Assembly (NCBI GenBank): GCA_035772735.1 | Contig: JASDFA010000001.1 | Span: 58,481,001 to 58,545,000, forward strand | Origin: Datura wrightii | Lineage: Eukaryota > Streptophyta > Magnoliopsida > Solanales > Solanaceae | Direction: 5' to 3' | DNA length: 64,000 nt | Shown here: piece by piece, positions 33,861-45,239 of the stretch | How positions within the stretch are numbered: position 1 is the first letter of the stretch | Layout of the letters: each line of letters begins with the position of its first letter | The notes under the pieces: generated by a model | What the model saw: only the letters and a program-made list of their open reading frames with translations | What the model was told of the DNA's origin: nothing | Databases searched by the model: none | Position numbers and translations under genes: made by a program

Positions 33861-34930
33861 AAGGGACAAAAGAATCCCTGTAAGTGTTCTGCTTAGCGAG
33901 TTTCGCTGCAGCGAGGAATGGGTCGCCGTAGCGTGTCCAATGCAGCGGAAGGGCGACAATTGCAGCGGACAGCTGCTAGGCAAAATCCAAATTCCCCGTG
34001 TTTGAAGACAACATCAGTTATGTCAAATGCGATAAAATCAAGAAATTCGACTATGGGGGAACAACGATAGGGTATAAATAAAATGGGGCCAAATACATGA
34101 CCATTATCTGCAAATTTCAAATGGATACACTAATGGAAAATAAGTAGCAGCATCCAAAAGAAAGTAAAGGAAAAAAGTGAGAATTGTCTTATATGCCCTA
34201 AATAGGGGCAACCTAAAGCAAATATTTGAAAGGGAAGTAGGGGAGGAAGGTACACTGCGACCATGCCTAACTAGAGGCCTCGTCACTGCTGTCGTTGAGG
34301 TCACCGACCACCATCCTTAAACTTTGGGATGCCCTCTCTGGCCACCTAGGGTGTGTGGGATCCGAGGGAGAGGGTTTTCAGGATCTTCTTGATCCCCTTC
34401 CACATGCGGATGAAGAGCTTGTCACGAGAGTGCTGCTTCCTCTTCTCTCTCTCCAAGTCCTCACGGAGCTCCATGTGGGCCTAGGTCAAGGAGGAGATCG
34501 CTCCCTTTACCCCCTATAGATCTGCAGCAGCTGCGCTAGATGGCTTGCTACCTGACAAAGGTCTTGACAACCCTCCCAACAACTCCCATATGGTGTCTAT
34601 CTCTATCTCAATCCTCTAAAAGGGACCCACTAGCCTGGAAGTGCTAGCCCCACCATCCCAGTCCCTAGAAATAGTCTTCCTCTTCTTCGTGCCTCTCTCG
34701 ACGCCCCTTCACCCTAAAGGGATCAAAGGGCACGTCGCAGGCTATAATGACATCCCGGGCCTCCTAGTACACCTTGGCCTATTTGCAAAGCAGAGTAATC
34801 AGAGAGGGGAAAGGCAGGCTGTGATGGCTTTGGATGAAAAGTATCTCCAGTCTTGTAATATCTATGCCCCCACATTTACCTACACTTCACTCAGGATACA
34901 AACCACCACTAAAGCTCGACCATAAATCAT
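33861..34930 (-). pseudogene. Second Athila-like accessory-ORF relic, C-terminal part
   Basis: The minus strand encodes SLPFPSLITLLCK (about 34,810-34,770), parallel to SMPYAVLIPQLCLRAGV in the relic at 7,628-7,891. Further on is a charged, probably coiled-coil segment, MELREDLEREKRKQHSRDKLFIRMWKGIKKIL (34,480-34,380). Frames change and stops are frequent. The 3' part (33,890-33,980) contains a palindrome, TCGCTGCAGCGA, and variants. Plus-strand openings in this interval are shadows. Assignment to the accessory-ORF family rests on order and a short alignment by eye. Confidence 0.4.
33903..33914. repeat. 12-bp perfect palindrome with diverged neighbours
   Basis: TCGCTGCAGCGA is a perfect palindrome. 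Partial versions (GCCGTAGCG, TGCAGCGGA) follow within 70 bases. Confidence 0.8.
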
Positions 34931-35045
34931 GTCGATGACATTGGTGGATGGGCGAATCCTCTAGGATATAAAATTTATCCACCTTCGAGGGTGGATAGTG
35001 AAATAGGTACCCTGAATACTGGTTCAGGTTATGCCCTAATGGGAT

Positions 35046-37226
35046 ATTTTTATACCTCAAAAGCCCTAAGATTAGACCCCGGAGTTGAAACGGAGAAAAA
35101 TGAATTTTCTGCACCAGGTCACAGGACGAGTTGTCCTGTGACCAGGTGGGTAGGCCACGAGTCGTGGAGTGACTCGTAGGGTGGAGAGTGGTCGTGGTTT
35201 GGAATCTTGACTTTGGGCTGACCACGAACATGACCACGAGTCGTGGTCAGCACCACGAGTCGTGGTCAGCACCACGACCCATTAAGTCATCCATGGACAA
35301 GTAAGATTTAGAATCAAGCATTTTGGCAGTGAAGGCAGCGGGAAGTGACCACGAGTCATGGTCACCGGTAATGAGTAAAGTCCCTCGTGGGGACCCTTTT
35401 TAAGAAAGATGGGAAGTGTTCATATGACCGGTGACCATGAGTCATGGTCACTGGTAACGACCCGTCCAATCCCTCATTGGGACTGGCATTCTGTTTTTCG
35501 CTGCGAGTTTATTAAGGGCTTTTCCACAATTTCTATGTTCCTAAGGCCTAAACTACATCGTTTTAAGCTCTGAATAGTGAGTTTTAAGAGGGGTAAGTTC
35601 ATTCTAGGCTCATTCACATTCGTGCATGCAAGTTTAGAGGTCTAAAGAGGTGATCAAGCCTAGTTCATCAAGGTTTTCCCGCAAATCTTCATCGGGCAAT
35701 CAAGGAAGTGGAAAATTCAGATCCCTTCAGGTATGTAAGGCTATGAATGGGTGTAATTGTCCACACCCATGACCAATTCCCTCTTAATTCATGATTTTCT
35801 AATTGATGATTCCATAGGATTCTTATCCTATGCATGAATTCTTAAGTTTTATTCATGCGCACGATTAAAACATGTTTTAAATGATGAATTATGACTAAAG
35901 GGCAGATTTTACAATGTTTTAAATTATAAATTATGTTTTCAAGTTTTCTAAATTATGATGCACATCTATGAATGTTCATGAAAGTTGAGATCTACGAGTT
36001 ATGAGTTTAAGTATGATGAGATGTTTATGAAGATAGTATTATTTCAATATACCCATGCTTATGTTCATGTTTTCAAAGTGAATCAAGTTGATTTCAAGCA
36101 TGTTAAAGTATTGGGCAAGCCCATATGATCAAGTATGTTTTATGATTTCATGAATTAGCTTACCGCATGGTTTTAAAGTCAAGACTCCCATCATTTTCAG
36201 CTCGTGGTATGGTTTGAGCCAAGGCTCCTCAGCTTCATCACTATACGAAGCTTCGTTGAAAAATGATAGAGAGCATATACATGTTTTTGGGAGTAGTGTC
36301 CAGCATCGAGTAGGCTAAGGGTCAGTCAACCCTGTACCTCAGAACTACGCGCCAATGTAGGTTTTCTTTTATATTTTGGGAACTCCCTTGGAGATTTCCC
36401 CTGCCCCCAAGGGGCCTTGAGCTTGATAACGATATCATGGTAGTGCCCTTAGCCCTGGCAAGGCTTTGGACGGCTCTGCCCACTTGAGTGTGATAGTCAG
36501 TTACATGATGAGTCTCACATTGTTCCTCATGATTTTAGTTATGCATGTACATCACTCATGATATATGTTTTCAGTAGGTTTGACCCAATGTTCAGTTTTA
36601 CTTATGATTGTCAGTTTTCAGCTTTGGGTCATTCAATTCAGTTATGATGATCAGTATGTTCAGATCATGATTTCAGAAAATAGCATGCAAGCTCTACTCT
36701 CAGAATCTTATCTTGAATATGTTTATTAGTATGCATGATTTATGATTTTTCTTACTTAGCAATTTTAATTACCTTGCATACTCGGTATATTCCACGTATT
36801 GACCGCATACTCTATGTTGTATCATTTTATGATACAGGCTCTGATATCCAGACTTAGTCTCGCCGATAGCCAGATTCTCAGCTTTAGTACTTCCTGCATC
36901 AGAGTTGGTGAGTCCTCATCTAGTGAGGGCCTTTTTATCATTTATATTTTGTCTTTTTAGTTTTTAGATTCTAATGAGTTAGTTGGGGTCTTGTCCCATC
37001 AACTCGTCAGTGTTAGAGGCCTTCCTGACATAGTTGTAATTCAGCTTTAGACTTATGTATGTACTCAGATGTGATGTTTTATTTAGACTTCCTCTATGTT
37101 AATTTTGATGATCTTCCACTTAAATTTTCATTGAGTTAGATGTATGTTTATGTCATGGGTCGACTTGAAGCCTCTTGGGGTTTCTTGTCTTGTGTCTCGA
37201 TCCGGGCCTATATTCGGGTCGTGACA
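35046..37226 (+). mobile_element. Family-2 gypsy 5' LTR, plus strand
   Basis: The start is degenerate, TTTTATACCTC near 35,046, aligned to TGTAATACCCC of the minus copy. Twenty bases further on AAGATTAGACCCC matches the same copy. The end is GGGTCGTGACA at 37,226, followed by an intact primer site and a gag-pol in the same orientation. Length is about 2.2 kb against 2.55 kb for the copy at 10,854-13,408. A cluster of dyads occupies 35,117-35,475. The 3' LTR of this element is not visible. Confidence 0.75.
35117..35451. repeat. Cluster of short perfect dyads in LTR U3
   Basis: Perfect inverted repeats in order: GGTCACAGGAC / GTCCTGTGACC with a 5-base loop (35,117-35,143); CCACGAGTCGTGG (35,155-35,167); TGACCACGAGTCGTGGTCA (35,231-35,249); ACCACGAGTCGTGGT (35,252-35,266); and GTGACCATGA / TCATGGTCAC around a single G (35,431-35,451). 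A one-mismatch version lies at 35,346-35,364. Confidence 0.9.
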
Positions 37227-37230
37227 AACT

Positions 37231-37242
37231 TGGTATCAGAGC
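37231..37242 (+). promoter_or_regulatory. Gypsy primer-binding site (tRNA-Met type)
   Basis: TGGTATCAGAGC begins four bases after the LTR end and is the standard initiator-tRNA-Met primer site of plant gypsy elements. Confidence 0.85.
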
Positions 37243-37436
37243 ATTAGGTTTTGAAGTGTTCTAGTGTGTCTGAAAGCCAAGTTAAGTAGAGTCTTTTTCA
37301 TGGGTGTGAAACGTGCCACACTTATGACGAAGAGGCTACGAGACGTTTAGGAAATATTCTCTTCTTTCATGATCTATGTCGTGCGGTGAAATGTCTCTCT
37401 ATCCTTCTAACTCGCGCTATTTGCGTTTGCAGAATC

Positions 37437-38660
37437 ATGCCTTCCTGCAGAGTTAATGAAAGGAGAAATGGAAACGGAAATGGCCACGAGGAGGGCTATG
37501 GAGATGGGCACCTACAGGCCCCACCAGTCCATGCGGAGCATATAACCGAGCCCGTTGCCCATGCAAAGTTCAGGGCAGCCATTCAGATGTTAGCCCAGGC
37601 CTTGACCGCCTAAGTCAATCAACAGGCGGTAGCGCATGTCCTTCAGAACAGGAATATGGTGGCAGCAAGGGTTAGATACTTCTTGAGGATGAACCCTTCC
37701 GAGTTCCTTGGATCGAAGGTGGACGAGGATCCACATGAGTTCATTGAGGATATTTTGAAGATCACCCAGATTATGGGGGTGACTAGGGAGGAGTGTGCCG
37801 ATTCGGCCTCATATTAGTTGAAGGGGGTTGCACACATTTGCTTCAAACAGTGGAAGGATAGTAGGGCAGTGGGAGCAGGCCCTATCAGTTGGGATGAGTT
37901 CCATGCTTTTCTAGATCGGTTCTTCCCTCGTGAGATGAGGGAGCTGAAAGCGGCCGAGTTTGTGAATCGAAAGCAAGGAAAGATGACAGTTCAGGAGTAT
38001 GCCTTGGAGTTTACATGTCTTTCCAGATATGCATCGAAGATGGTGGTGTATCAGAGGGCCCGTGTGAGCAGGTTTGTACATGGGATAGTAGACTCCTTGG
38101 TCAGGGATTGCCGGACTGGGATGCTTCTCTAGGATATTGAATTTTCTTGGATAGTCCTATACGCCCAGTAGATAGAGGCGAGATAGATGAGTGAGCGGGA
38201 GAGGGAGGCCAAGAGGGCCAGGACTTATAGCATCGGATTCTCCCAGCACAGGCCTAGTGGGCACCGTCAGCAGTCCCACCAGAGGTCTTCAGCCCCAGTG
38301 CCTTCTGCTATGAGTGTGCCATCCAGGTCCAAGCGTGATTATAGGGGATGAGCATTAGGCTCGAGAGGTCAGAGTAGAAGATCCATCGAGACTAGCCCTC
38401 CAGAGTGTAGCAAATGTGGCCGGAGACACACAAGCCAGTGTTTGGCGGGTACAAGTGCTTTCTTCGGTTGTAGGAAGCCTGGAAACATGCTTAGGTATTG
38501 TCCAGTAGCCAGATAGGGTCATGATAGGGGTCAAGGCCCAGCTTCTAGTTTAGCAGCTCCGCCAGCATGCGTAGCTCAGCAGGGCGCATCTACTAGCACA
38601 AGTGGCGGATAACGCCAAAACAGATTGTATGCCCTTGCATCTCGCCAGGAGTTGGAGGTT
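37437..38660 (+). pseudogene. Tekay/Del-like gypsy gag
   Basis: From the ATG at 37,437 one frame runs through gag and on into the protease without a frameshift, broken only by about nine stop codons. The order is an N-terminal Arg/Gly/Asn-rich stretch, then HAKFRAAIQMLAQALTA, and FLRMNPSEFLGSKVDEDPHEF with ILKITQIMGVTREE. The capsid core follows with SWDEFHAFLDRFFPREMRELKAAEF and KMTVQEYALEFTCLSRYA. The zinc knuckle near 38,461 reads FFGCRKPGNMLRYCP, so the first cysteine and the histidine are lost. Stops are mainly TAG and TGA in positions where CAG or CGA is plausible. Confidence 0.85.
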
Positions 38661-38689
38661 TCCTCGGATGTAGTCACTGGTATGTTATG

Positions 38690-38935
38690 AGTATTCCAAC
38701 TTGATGTATATGCATTGTTAGATCCAGGGGCTACATTGTCTTTTGTAACGCCCTATGTTGCTAGTAGTTTTGGAGTCAGTCCCGAGATCTTATCAGAACC
38801 CTTCTCAGTCTCTACTCTAGTTGGTGATTCAGTTGTAGCTGGACAAGTGTATAGGAATTGCCCGACCAGTCCTTCAAAAAGTCACCTCAGCGGATTTAGT
38901 AGAGTTAGCCATGACCGATTTTGATGTCATCCTTG
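38690..38935 (+). pseudogene. Tekay/Del-like gypsy protease
   Basis: In the same frame as gag, ALLDPGATLSFVTPYVASSFGVSPEIL carries the aspartate of the retropepsin active site. Here it is D-P-G rather than the usual D-S/T-G, followed by the flap-like PFSVSTLVGDSVVAGQVYRNCP. The frame is lost at about 38,870-38,925, before the second hydrophobic core strand, of which FDVILGMDWLF-like sequence survives in another frame. Confidence 0.75.
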
Positions 38936-39930
38936 GCATGGATTGGCTATTTGCATGCTATGCCTAAATCAATTGTAGAACCCAAGCAGTAGCGTTTAGA
39001 TTTCTGGGTGAGCTAGTCTTAGAATGGAAGGGTAGTTCAACTGTGCCTGTAGGTCATTTTATTTCCTACCTTAAGGATAGAAAGATGATCTCCAAGGGTT
39101 TCGTGTACCATCTAGTTAGGGTTAAGGATGCTACTTTCGAGACCTCGACTATCTAGTTAGTTCCCGTAGTATGTGAGTATCCAGGAGTCTTCCCAGATGA
39201 TTTACCAGGAATCCCTCTTGAGCAGGAGATTTATTTTGGTATTGACCTTCTATCCGATATGCAGCCTATCTATTCTTCCTTACAGAATGGACCTAACTGA
39301 GCTAAAGGAGTTGAAGGAATAGTTGAAAGACCTCCTAGACAAGGGTTTCATCATACCTAGTAAATCCCTATAGGGTGACCAATTCTCTTTGTCCGAAAGA
39401 AAGATGGTTCTCTTTGTATGTGTATTGATTATTGGTAATTGAACAAGGTCACCATCAAGAACAGGTATCCTCTCCCCAAGATTGATGATTTATTTGCCCA
39501 GCTTTAGGGTGCTAAATGCTTTTCAAAGATAGATCTCAGATCTGGATACCATCAGCTCAAGGTTTGGGAGAGTGGCATCCTGAAGATAGCCTTCAGGACT
39601 CGGTATGGTCATTAAAAGTTTGTAGTTATGTCTGTTGGACTAACGAATCCTCCTGCAGCTTTTATGGATTTGATGAATAGGTTGTTCAAGCCATACTTTG
39701 ATATGTCCGTGATTGTGTTTATAGATGACATCTTGATATACTCTCGGAGCACGGAGGAGCATGTCGCTTCTTTGAGGGTGGTGTTACAGACTTTCAAGGA
39801 TCGCCAATTATATGCTAAATTCAGCAAGTGTGAGTTTTGGTTGAACTTAGTGGCATTTTTGGGCCATGTGGTGTCAAGTGAGGGTATAAAGGTGGAATCT
39901 CAAAAGATAGAAGCAGTGAAGAATTAGCCT
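38936..39930 (+). pseudogene. Tekay/Del-like gypsy reverse transcriptase
   Basis: The approach segment RMDLTELKELKE near 39,285 is followed by decayed fingers. GAKCFSKIDLRSGYHQLKV (39,510-39,565) holds a catalytic aspartate region. VGLTNPPAAFMDLMNRLFKPYFDMSVIVFIDDILIYSRS (39,634-39,750) holds the F-I-D-D active-site motif, and KCEFWLNLVAFLGHVVS ends the thumb region. The stretch 39,628-39,927 is open for 99 codons. At least two frameshifts and several stops lie upstream. The enzyme would copy element RNA into DNA; this copy cannot. Confidence 0.85.
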
Positions 39931-39936
39931 AGACCG

Positions 39937-40789
39937 GTGAATCCTCCGGATATCAAGAGTTTCTTGGGGTTAGCTGGTTATTATCGGAGGTTTATTGAGG
40001 GGTTTTCATCTGTTGCAGTGCCATTGACCAATTTAACCCAAACAAATAAAGTTCCAATGGTTGGAGGCTTGTTAGAGGAGCTTCCAAGAGTTGAAGACTC
40101 GACTCACCTCAGCACCAATGTTAACCCTACCAGAGGATACCGATGGGTTTGTGGTATATTGTGATGCTTCGCGAATTGGCTTTGGTTGTGTGTTGATGCA
40201 GCATCGTAAAGTGATAGCATACGCTTCCAGGAAGCTGAAGGTTCATGAAAAGATTTACCCAACCCATGATCTTGAATTGGCGGCGGTAGTATTTGCCTTG
40301 ATGATTTGGAGACACTATTTGTACGGGATCCATGTAGATATGTTTACGGACCACAAGAGCCTACAATATGTGTTTACCCAGAAGGATCTAAATCTACGCC
40401 AAAGAAGGTGGTTGGAGCTACTCAAGGATTATGATATGAATGTCCTTTACCATTTGGGCAAGGCTAATGTAATAATAGATGCTCTTAGTAGTCTCTCTAT
40501 GGAGAGTGTTTCCCATATAGATGAGGGAAGGAAGGAGCTAGTGAAGGATGTGCATCGGCTTGCACGATTGGGAGTTCGTTTGGTTGACTCGACCGATGGT
40601 GGAGTTATTGTTCAGAACGGATCAGAATCATCCTTGGTGACTGATGTGAAAGCTAGACAAGACGAGGATCCTATTTTGGTAATGTTGAAGGAAGCCATCC
40701 AAAATCAGAAGGTAGAGGTCTTTTCCAAAGGGGAGATGGTGTGCTTTGATATCAAGGTCACTTGTGTATTCCGGATGTTGATGACTTGA
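39937..40789 (+). pseudogene. Tekay/Del-like gypsy RNase H and linker
   Basis: After a stop at 39,928 the RT connection continues (SFLGLAGYYRRFIEGFSS). A frameshift near 40,070-40,090 leads into a 232-codon open frame. It contains GFVVYCDASRIGFGCVLMQ with the first catalytic aspartate, KVIAYASRKLKVHEKIYPTHDLELAAVVFAL with a catalytic glutamate, and FTDHKSLQYVF with the next aspartate. A linker to integrase follows. It is the best-preserved part of this pol. The frame ends at 40,789, overlapping the integrase start in another frame. Confidence 0.85.
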
Positions 40790-41131
40790 GAGATCGAATA
40801 TTGCACGAGGCTCATGGTTCCAGATACTCCATACATCCAGGTGCCACCAAGATGTACCGTGACCTACGGAAAGTCTATTGGTGGAATGGCATGAAGAAGG
40901 ACGTAGTGAAGTTTGTGGCTAAGTGTCCAAATAGTCAGCAAGTGAAGGTTGAGCATCAAAGACCGGGAGGTGTCCTTCAAGACATCAATATCCCTATTTG
41001 GAAGTGGGAGGAGATTAATATGGACTTTATCACAGGGTTTCCTCGCACTTGTTGATAGTATAACCCATTTGGGTGGTCGTGTACAGGTTGACCAAAGCTG
41101 CTCATTTTCTACCGGTCAAAACTATTGATTC
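40762..41131 (+). pseudogene. Gypsy integrase N-terminus, cut by an LTR insertion
   Basis: The HHCC zinc-binding domain is readable: ILHEAHGSRYSIHPGATKMYRDLRKVYWW, then KKDVVKFVAKCPNSQQVK, where the second cysteine of C-x-x-C is a serine. The start of the catalytic core follows, WKWEEINMDFITGFP, with the first catalytic D. A stop and frameshift lie near 41,055. The core ends at about 41,131, where TGTTATACCCC of a family-1 LTR begins. The downstream half of integrase is not found to the right. Confidence 0.85.
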
Positions 41132-43679
41132 TGTTATACCCCGTAAGATTCCCGGCACCTAGATGACCTATTCGCACGTTGGTTAAGCATATTTGAAGGC
41201 CATACGTGCTAAAGAAAGGCCCGGGAAAAAGATCGGACGAGAAACCTGTCGAACCATCGCGGAAGGAGCCGAGGCAGAGCCCCTTCGCGATGGCAGCGTG
41301 TCACGTAGGTGAAGCCTCCGCGTTGGCTCCGTGACACGTTGGCCTTGTCCAGGCCCAAGTATATAAAGCCCCACTTCGGTTTTAAATGATTTTAACTTAT
41401 AATTTCCAGTGAAACAGAGGGGAAAGATCAGAGGGAGAAAAGGAACGAAGGGGGTAATATAATTTTCATCCGATTACGCTGCTAAACGTTGTCCAAACTC
41501 AATTTAACCTCAGTTACTGAGGTATTTAGCAGCAGAGAGCATTTCTACGGATTTAGTTTCGTGAAATACGGCCGACGAATCGTCGAGCTACCGAGCTAAG
41601 GTAAGTGGAATTGCTCCAAAATAGTGTCTATGTGTTCCTAGCTGTGAAGTGAATATTTCTCCCTTCTGGACCTCTGAAAAATAGCGAGTTTTCGACCGTC
41701 TTTCGATAAGCCTAAGTTTAGGCTATAAATTACATCGAAGTGATGTTGTTCATTAAAATAAAGCTATATTTGGTATTAATTGACATTATGAATGCAGTTG
41801 GGAGAAAATAGTTGAAGTACCGGCCGAGCCTCGTCCGACAGACGGATAGTTCGGGGATAAGGTATGTAAAGCTAGTTTCTTCGGCAAGTTAGTAAGCTCG
41901 GTATAGTAAAGTAATTTAAAGGCCAGTAGAATGTTCAGAAGTCATGTGTTATGTTTATTACGAATGTTGGTACGATATTAGAAGCATCAGGTCATAGTTA
42001 GTACGACACTTGCTAGAACGATATAGATTCTAACACAAGTGTTAGGAACTGCACAGCATGCTCAGTACATGATGTAGTACAAAATGTTAGGATATCATCG
42101 TATTCAGTTGAAACCCAGTAAAGCAATGTAATATCTGTAAGGCACCTCAGAAGTAGAATGATAGGTTAAAATGAAGTTTAGAAAGCATGTTAGAAATAGT
42201 AAATCATGTTACTATAGAAACTCAGCATACAACATGGTTTTCAGCAGAAAGACTATATCTTGTCCAGCATTAGACTCAGTACAGTATGGCAGAAGATTAT
42301 ATATTATACATACATACTATTGTCAATCTCAGCATGTGTTAAGTATGTACAAATACTTTACTACTATTAGCTTCAGTATGTGGGATATGCAGATAGTATT
42401 ACTAGTTGAGACCACTGTATTGTCTTGGGGTTGGATTACCTAGCATCCATGACCGCCCCAGGGTTAATAGCTGTATCGACTCGTCCGCCAGAGGACAAGG
42501 ATACGTCGCTCTACGGAGTGGCATGCCGTCCCACAGGGGACGAAGATGGGATGCCAGTTTTCCCCATATTGTGCCTTGATCGGCCCTTACACACCCCTGT
42601 CAAGCGGATACGCCCGGGTGTTGATTCAGGAGTCCTCCGGACTCAGATGCAGTTATAGTCAGGGGCTCAGCGAGCCCAAGTGCATACCCAGGGGACCGGC
42701 AGGATGCTTATAGCGATTATAAGAGATGGGATGACCGGGGTAGGGGTATAGATTCTGTGCTGGTTGTACCTCCCGGCTTATGGGGGCCGGGTAAGGTTTG
42801 TGTGTGCTATATTATGTTATGCTATGTTATGCCATGTTACATTAGGCACGAGTAGATCGGCAGTAGAACGATACGTCTCCAGGTATGACTCCTACTCCTT
42901 CTAGTATAATTAAGAGAAGGTATGATTTACATTATCAGACAGTTAATCTATTCCTTCCTACTTCAGTTTCATCAGTTGTATTGTTGTTTTCAGATATTTC
43001 TTTCAGTTATTGCTTTACATACTCAGTACCAGTGGTACTGATGCCCGGTGGGGCGCTGCATTACTTGCCTGTAGATACTTATAGACGAGCAGGCGATACC
43101 TCGTGATTCCTGTCAGCAATCGAGTATTCAGCTCCTGTCATCCGGAGACTGAATCCCAGAGGTGTATTTCTTTTTCCTTGTTGTACAGTACGGGTAGGTC
43201 GGGGCCCTGTCCCGATCATTTCTATTGCTATTCCTAGAGGCTTGCAGTCTGTATATATTTCCCTGTGGTCAGATGAGCCGGTCGAGTGGGGCCGTGCAGT
43301 TGTATAGCTGTTAGTACTTTTATTTCTTTTATGCTGGCCGTGTGGGGCCATAGTTTGACAGTAGTGGTGACCTTGCCGGTCACGTAGCTTTCCAGTATTT
43401 CATTGTTGAGTTACAGATAACTAGACAGCATGGTGGCCTTGTCGGCCCGCATAGGTTTCCCTATATTGAATGTGTTCTGGTTAGCTGATAGTGAAGGTAT
43501 AGGTGGCTATAGGCCAGTTGGCCGGAGGCTGTGTTTACAGCCGTTATATAGCCGGTTGGTCTCTTGAAATAAAGCCATGCCTGCCAAAAGCACCAGACGT
43601 GCTTAGGCTGGACTATCTAGCAGTCCAGAGTCTAGCAGGCACCAGGTGCCCGTCATACCCTCTAAGGTGGGGTGTGACA
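41132..43679 (+). mobile_element. Family-1 gypsy 5' LTR nested inside integrase
   Basis: It starts TGTTATACCCCGTAAG and ends GGTGGGGTGTGACA, 2,548 bp, followed by an intact primer site. A CpG-rich block (41,215-41,345) holds two inverted repeats and lies just upstream of TATATAAAG. The flanking bases before it (GATTC) cannot be checked as a target duplication because the 3' LTR is not visible. It is the most complete family-1 LTR in the window and serves as the reference for 536-3,125 and 9,129-10,853. Confidence 0.85.
41360..41368 (+). promoter_or_regulatory. TATA box of the nested family-1 LTR
   Basis: TATATAAAG lies about 230 bases into the LTR, directly after the CpG-rich block. Confidence 0.6.
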
Positions 43680-43683
43680 AACT

Positions 43684-43695
43684 TGGTATCAGAGC
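43684..43695 (+). promoter_or_regulatory. Gypsy primer-binding site (tRNA-Met type)
   Basis: TGGTATCAGAGC, five bases after the end of the nested LTR, is identical to the site at 37,231. Confidence 0.85.
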
Positions 43696-45208
43696 AGGTC
43701 GTGTCCTAGGGAGTCTGCAAGCCGTGCTAAGTAGAGTCTTGTCTATGGATGTGTTGTGCACCACATACTATAGGCAGGAGGTGGAGAGGCGTGATAGGAT
43801 GGTTACCCTTCCTTCTCAGTCAGTCGTGCTTTAGAGCGGTACACTATAGGGTTGAGTCCCTAAAAAACTTACCGTATTCTTTGATTACAGATACAAAGGC
43901 AGATCAACATTACTCTACTACAGGCAGAAGATCAGATATAACAACAGAAGAGGGCACCAGCCAGTTACATGATAACTACAGCAGCAGGAGGAGGTACCCG
44001 AGACCTCCCAGCATGATACCTTTATCGGTACTATCCCAGTATACGTTGATAACGTCAGAATAGGAAGTCAGGAGTGTAATGTACATACGAGTTGATTTAT
44101 TTATTAGCTATATAAGATCTGATTAAGATTACAGACAAGGTCAGACCACCAGGTAAGTATAAGAAAGAGAGGGAAATGCGGGAATCCCAAACACATCTTT
44201 TCGGATATGGTACAGTTAAATGTTTTTATTTGTTGCACTAAGAAAAGGGTTATTCCTACCTCTTGATTTTGATGCCCGCATAGTAAAGGGGCATAAGACT
44301 TGAGATGGGGTTGCCAAATCAAGCAGTAAGTAAAGATGGGCTGATTGATCCTAGTAAGTATTAGAAAGTATAAAGAGCCCCTATGATTACGTAAGCTGTG
44401 CAGACCCTTATGATAACAAGCCAGTAAAGAAAGTAAGACTGTTAGCTTACCCGAAGTAGGGGTAAAAGACTTGTTAGTAATGAATGCTTAGTAATAGTCA
44501 AATTTGAGTCAGAAAAAGGCTAAGTCCGCCATATACGCTAATAGACAGTAAGATATACCTGTAAGATTATAGATACGATTTAGTTGTGATATCGAAAGGG
44601 TGAGAGGTCATGTGAATCAGATAGGTCTGACTGCAAGTCAGGGGAAGTATGAACTGATACTTGACCAGAAATCTTGTTAACAATGAAGAGCAGGTACCTT
44701 GAACCCCAGAGTTCAGCTTAAGTAAGATGAGGGAAAGAAGCAGGAATGTCAGATCTTGTGGGGAAATTAGAATTACCCCCGGATTGATAAAATATCGTAT
44801 TAAGGATTAAGCCTCGGGCTGACAGTAAGATTGCGGTTCAGAATACCGCAGTATGTCCGCTATGGAGAAGTTAAGAAGTTACCGATACATCAATTCTAAT
44901 CTAGTGTGGCCTAGAGATAAGGCCCAGCAGACAGTCACGGGCTCTCAATATATGCCTAGTAAGGCCACAAGATTCGAACGTTGACCCCACATCGCAAGAG
45001 TGGTGGAATTTCAAACAGCAGACAATAACTAAAGTGTTTCTGTTTGTTACTTTAAGAATGGGGTGACAATACAATGAAATGATAAGTCAGGGCAGGAGAT
45101 ATTATTAAGCCGTAGTAGCGGTGTATAATGTACGGTATGAGACTCAGCAGAGCATGTCAAAGATTATGTATTACCGCAGAATTCAGTACATATTGTACGT
45201 AGCTATTG

Positions 45209-45239
<31 letters not shown>

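Noticed and set aside
34295..34925. Plus-strand frames in the 34.3-34.9 kb interval
   Set aside because: The minus strand carries the recognisable accessory-ORF relic; the plus frames are shadows.
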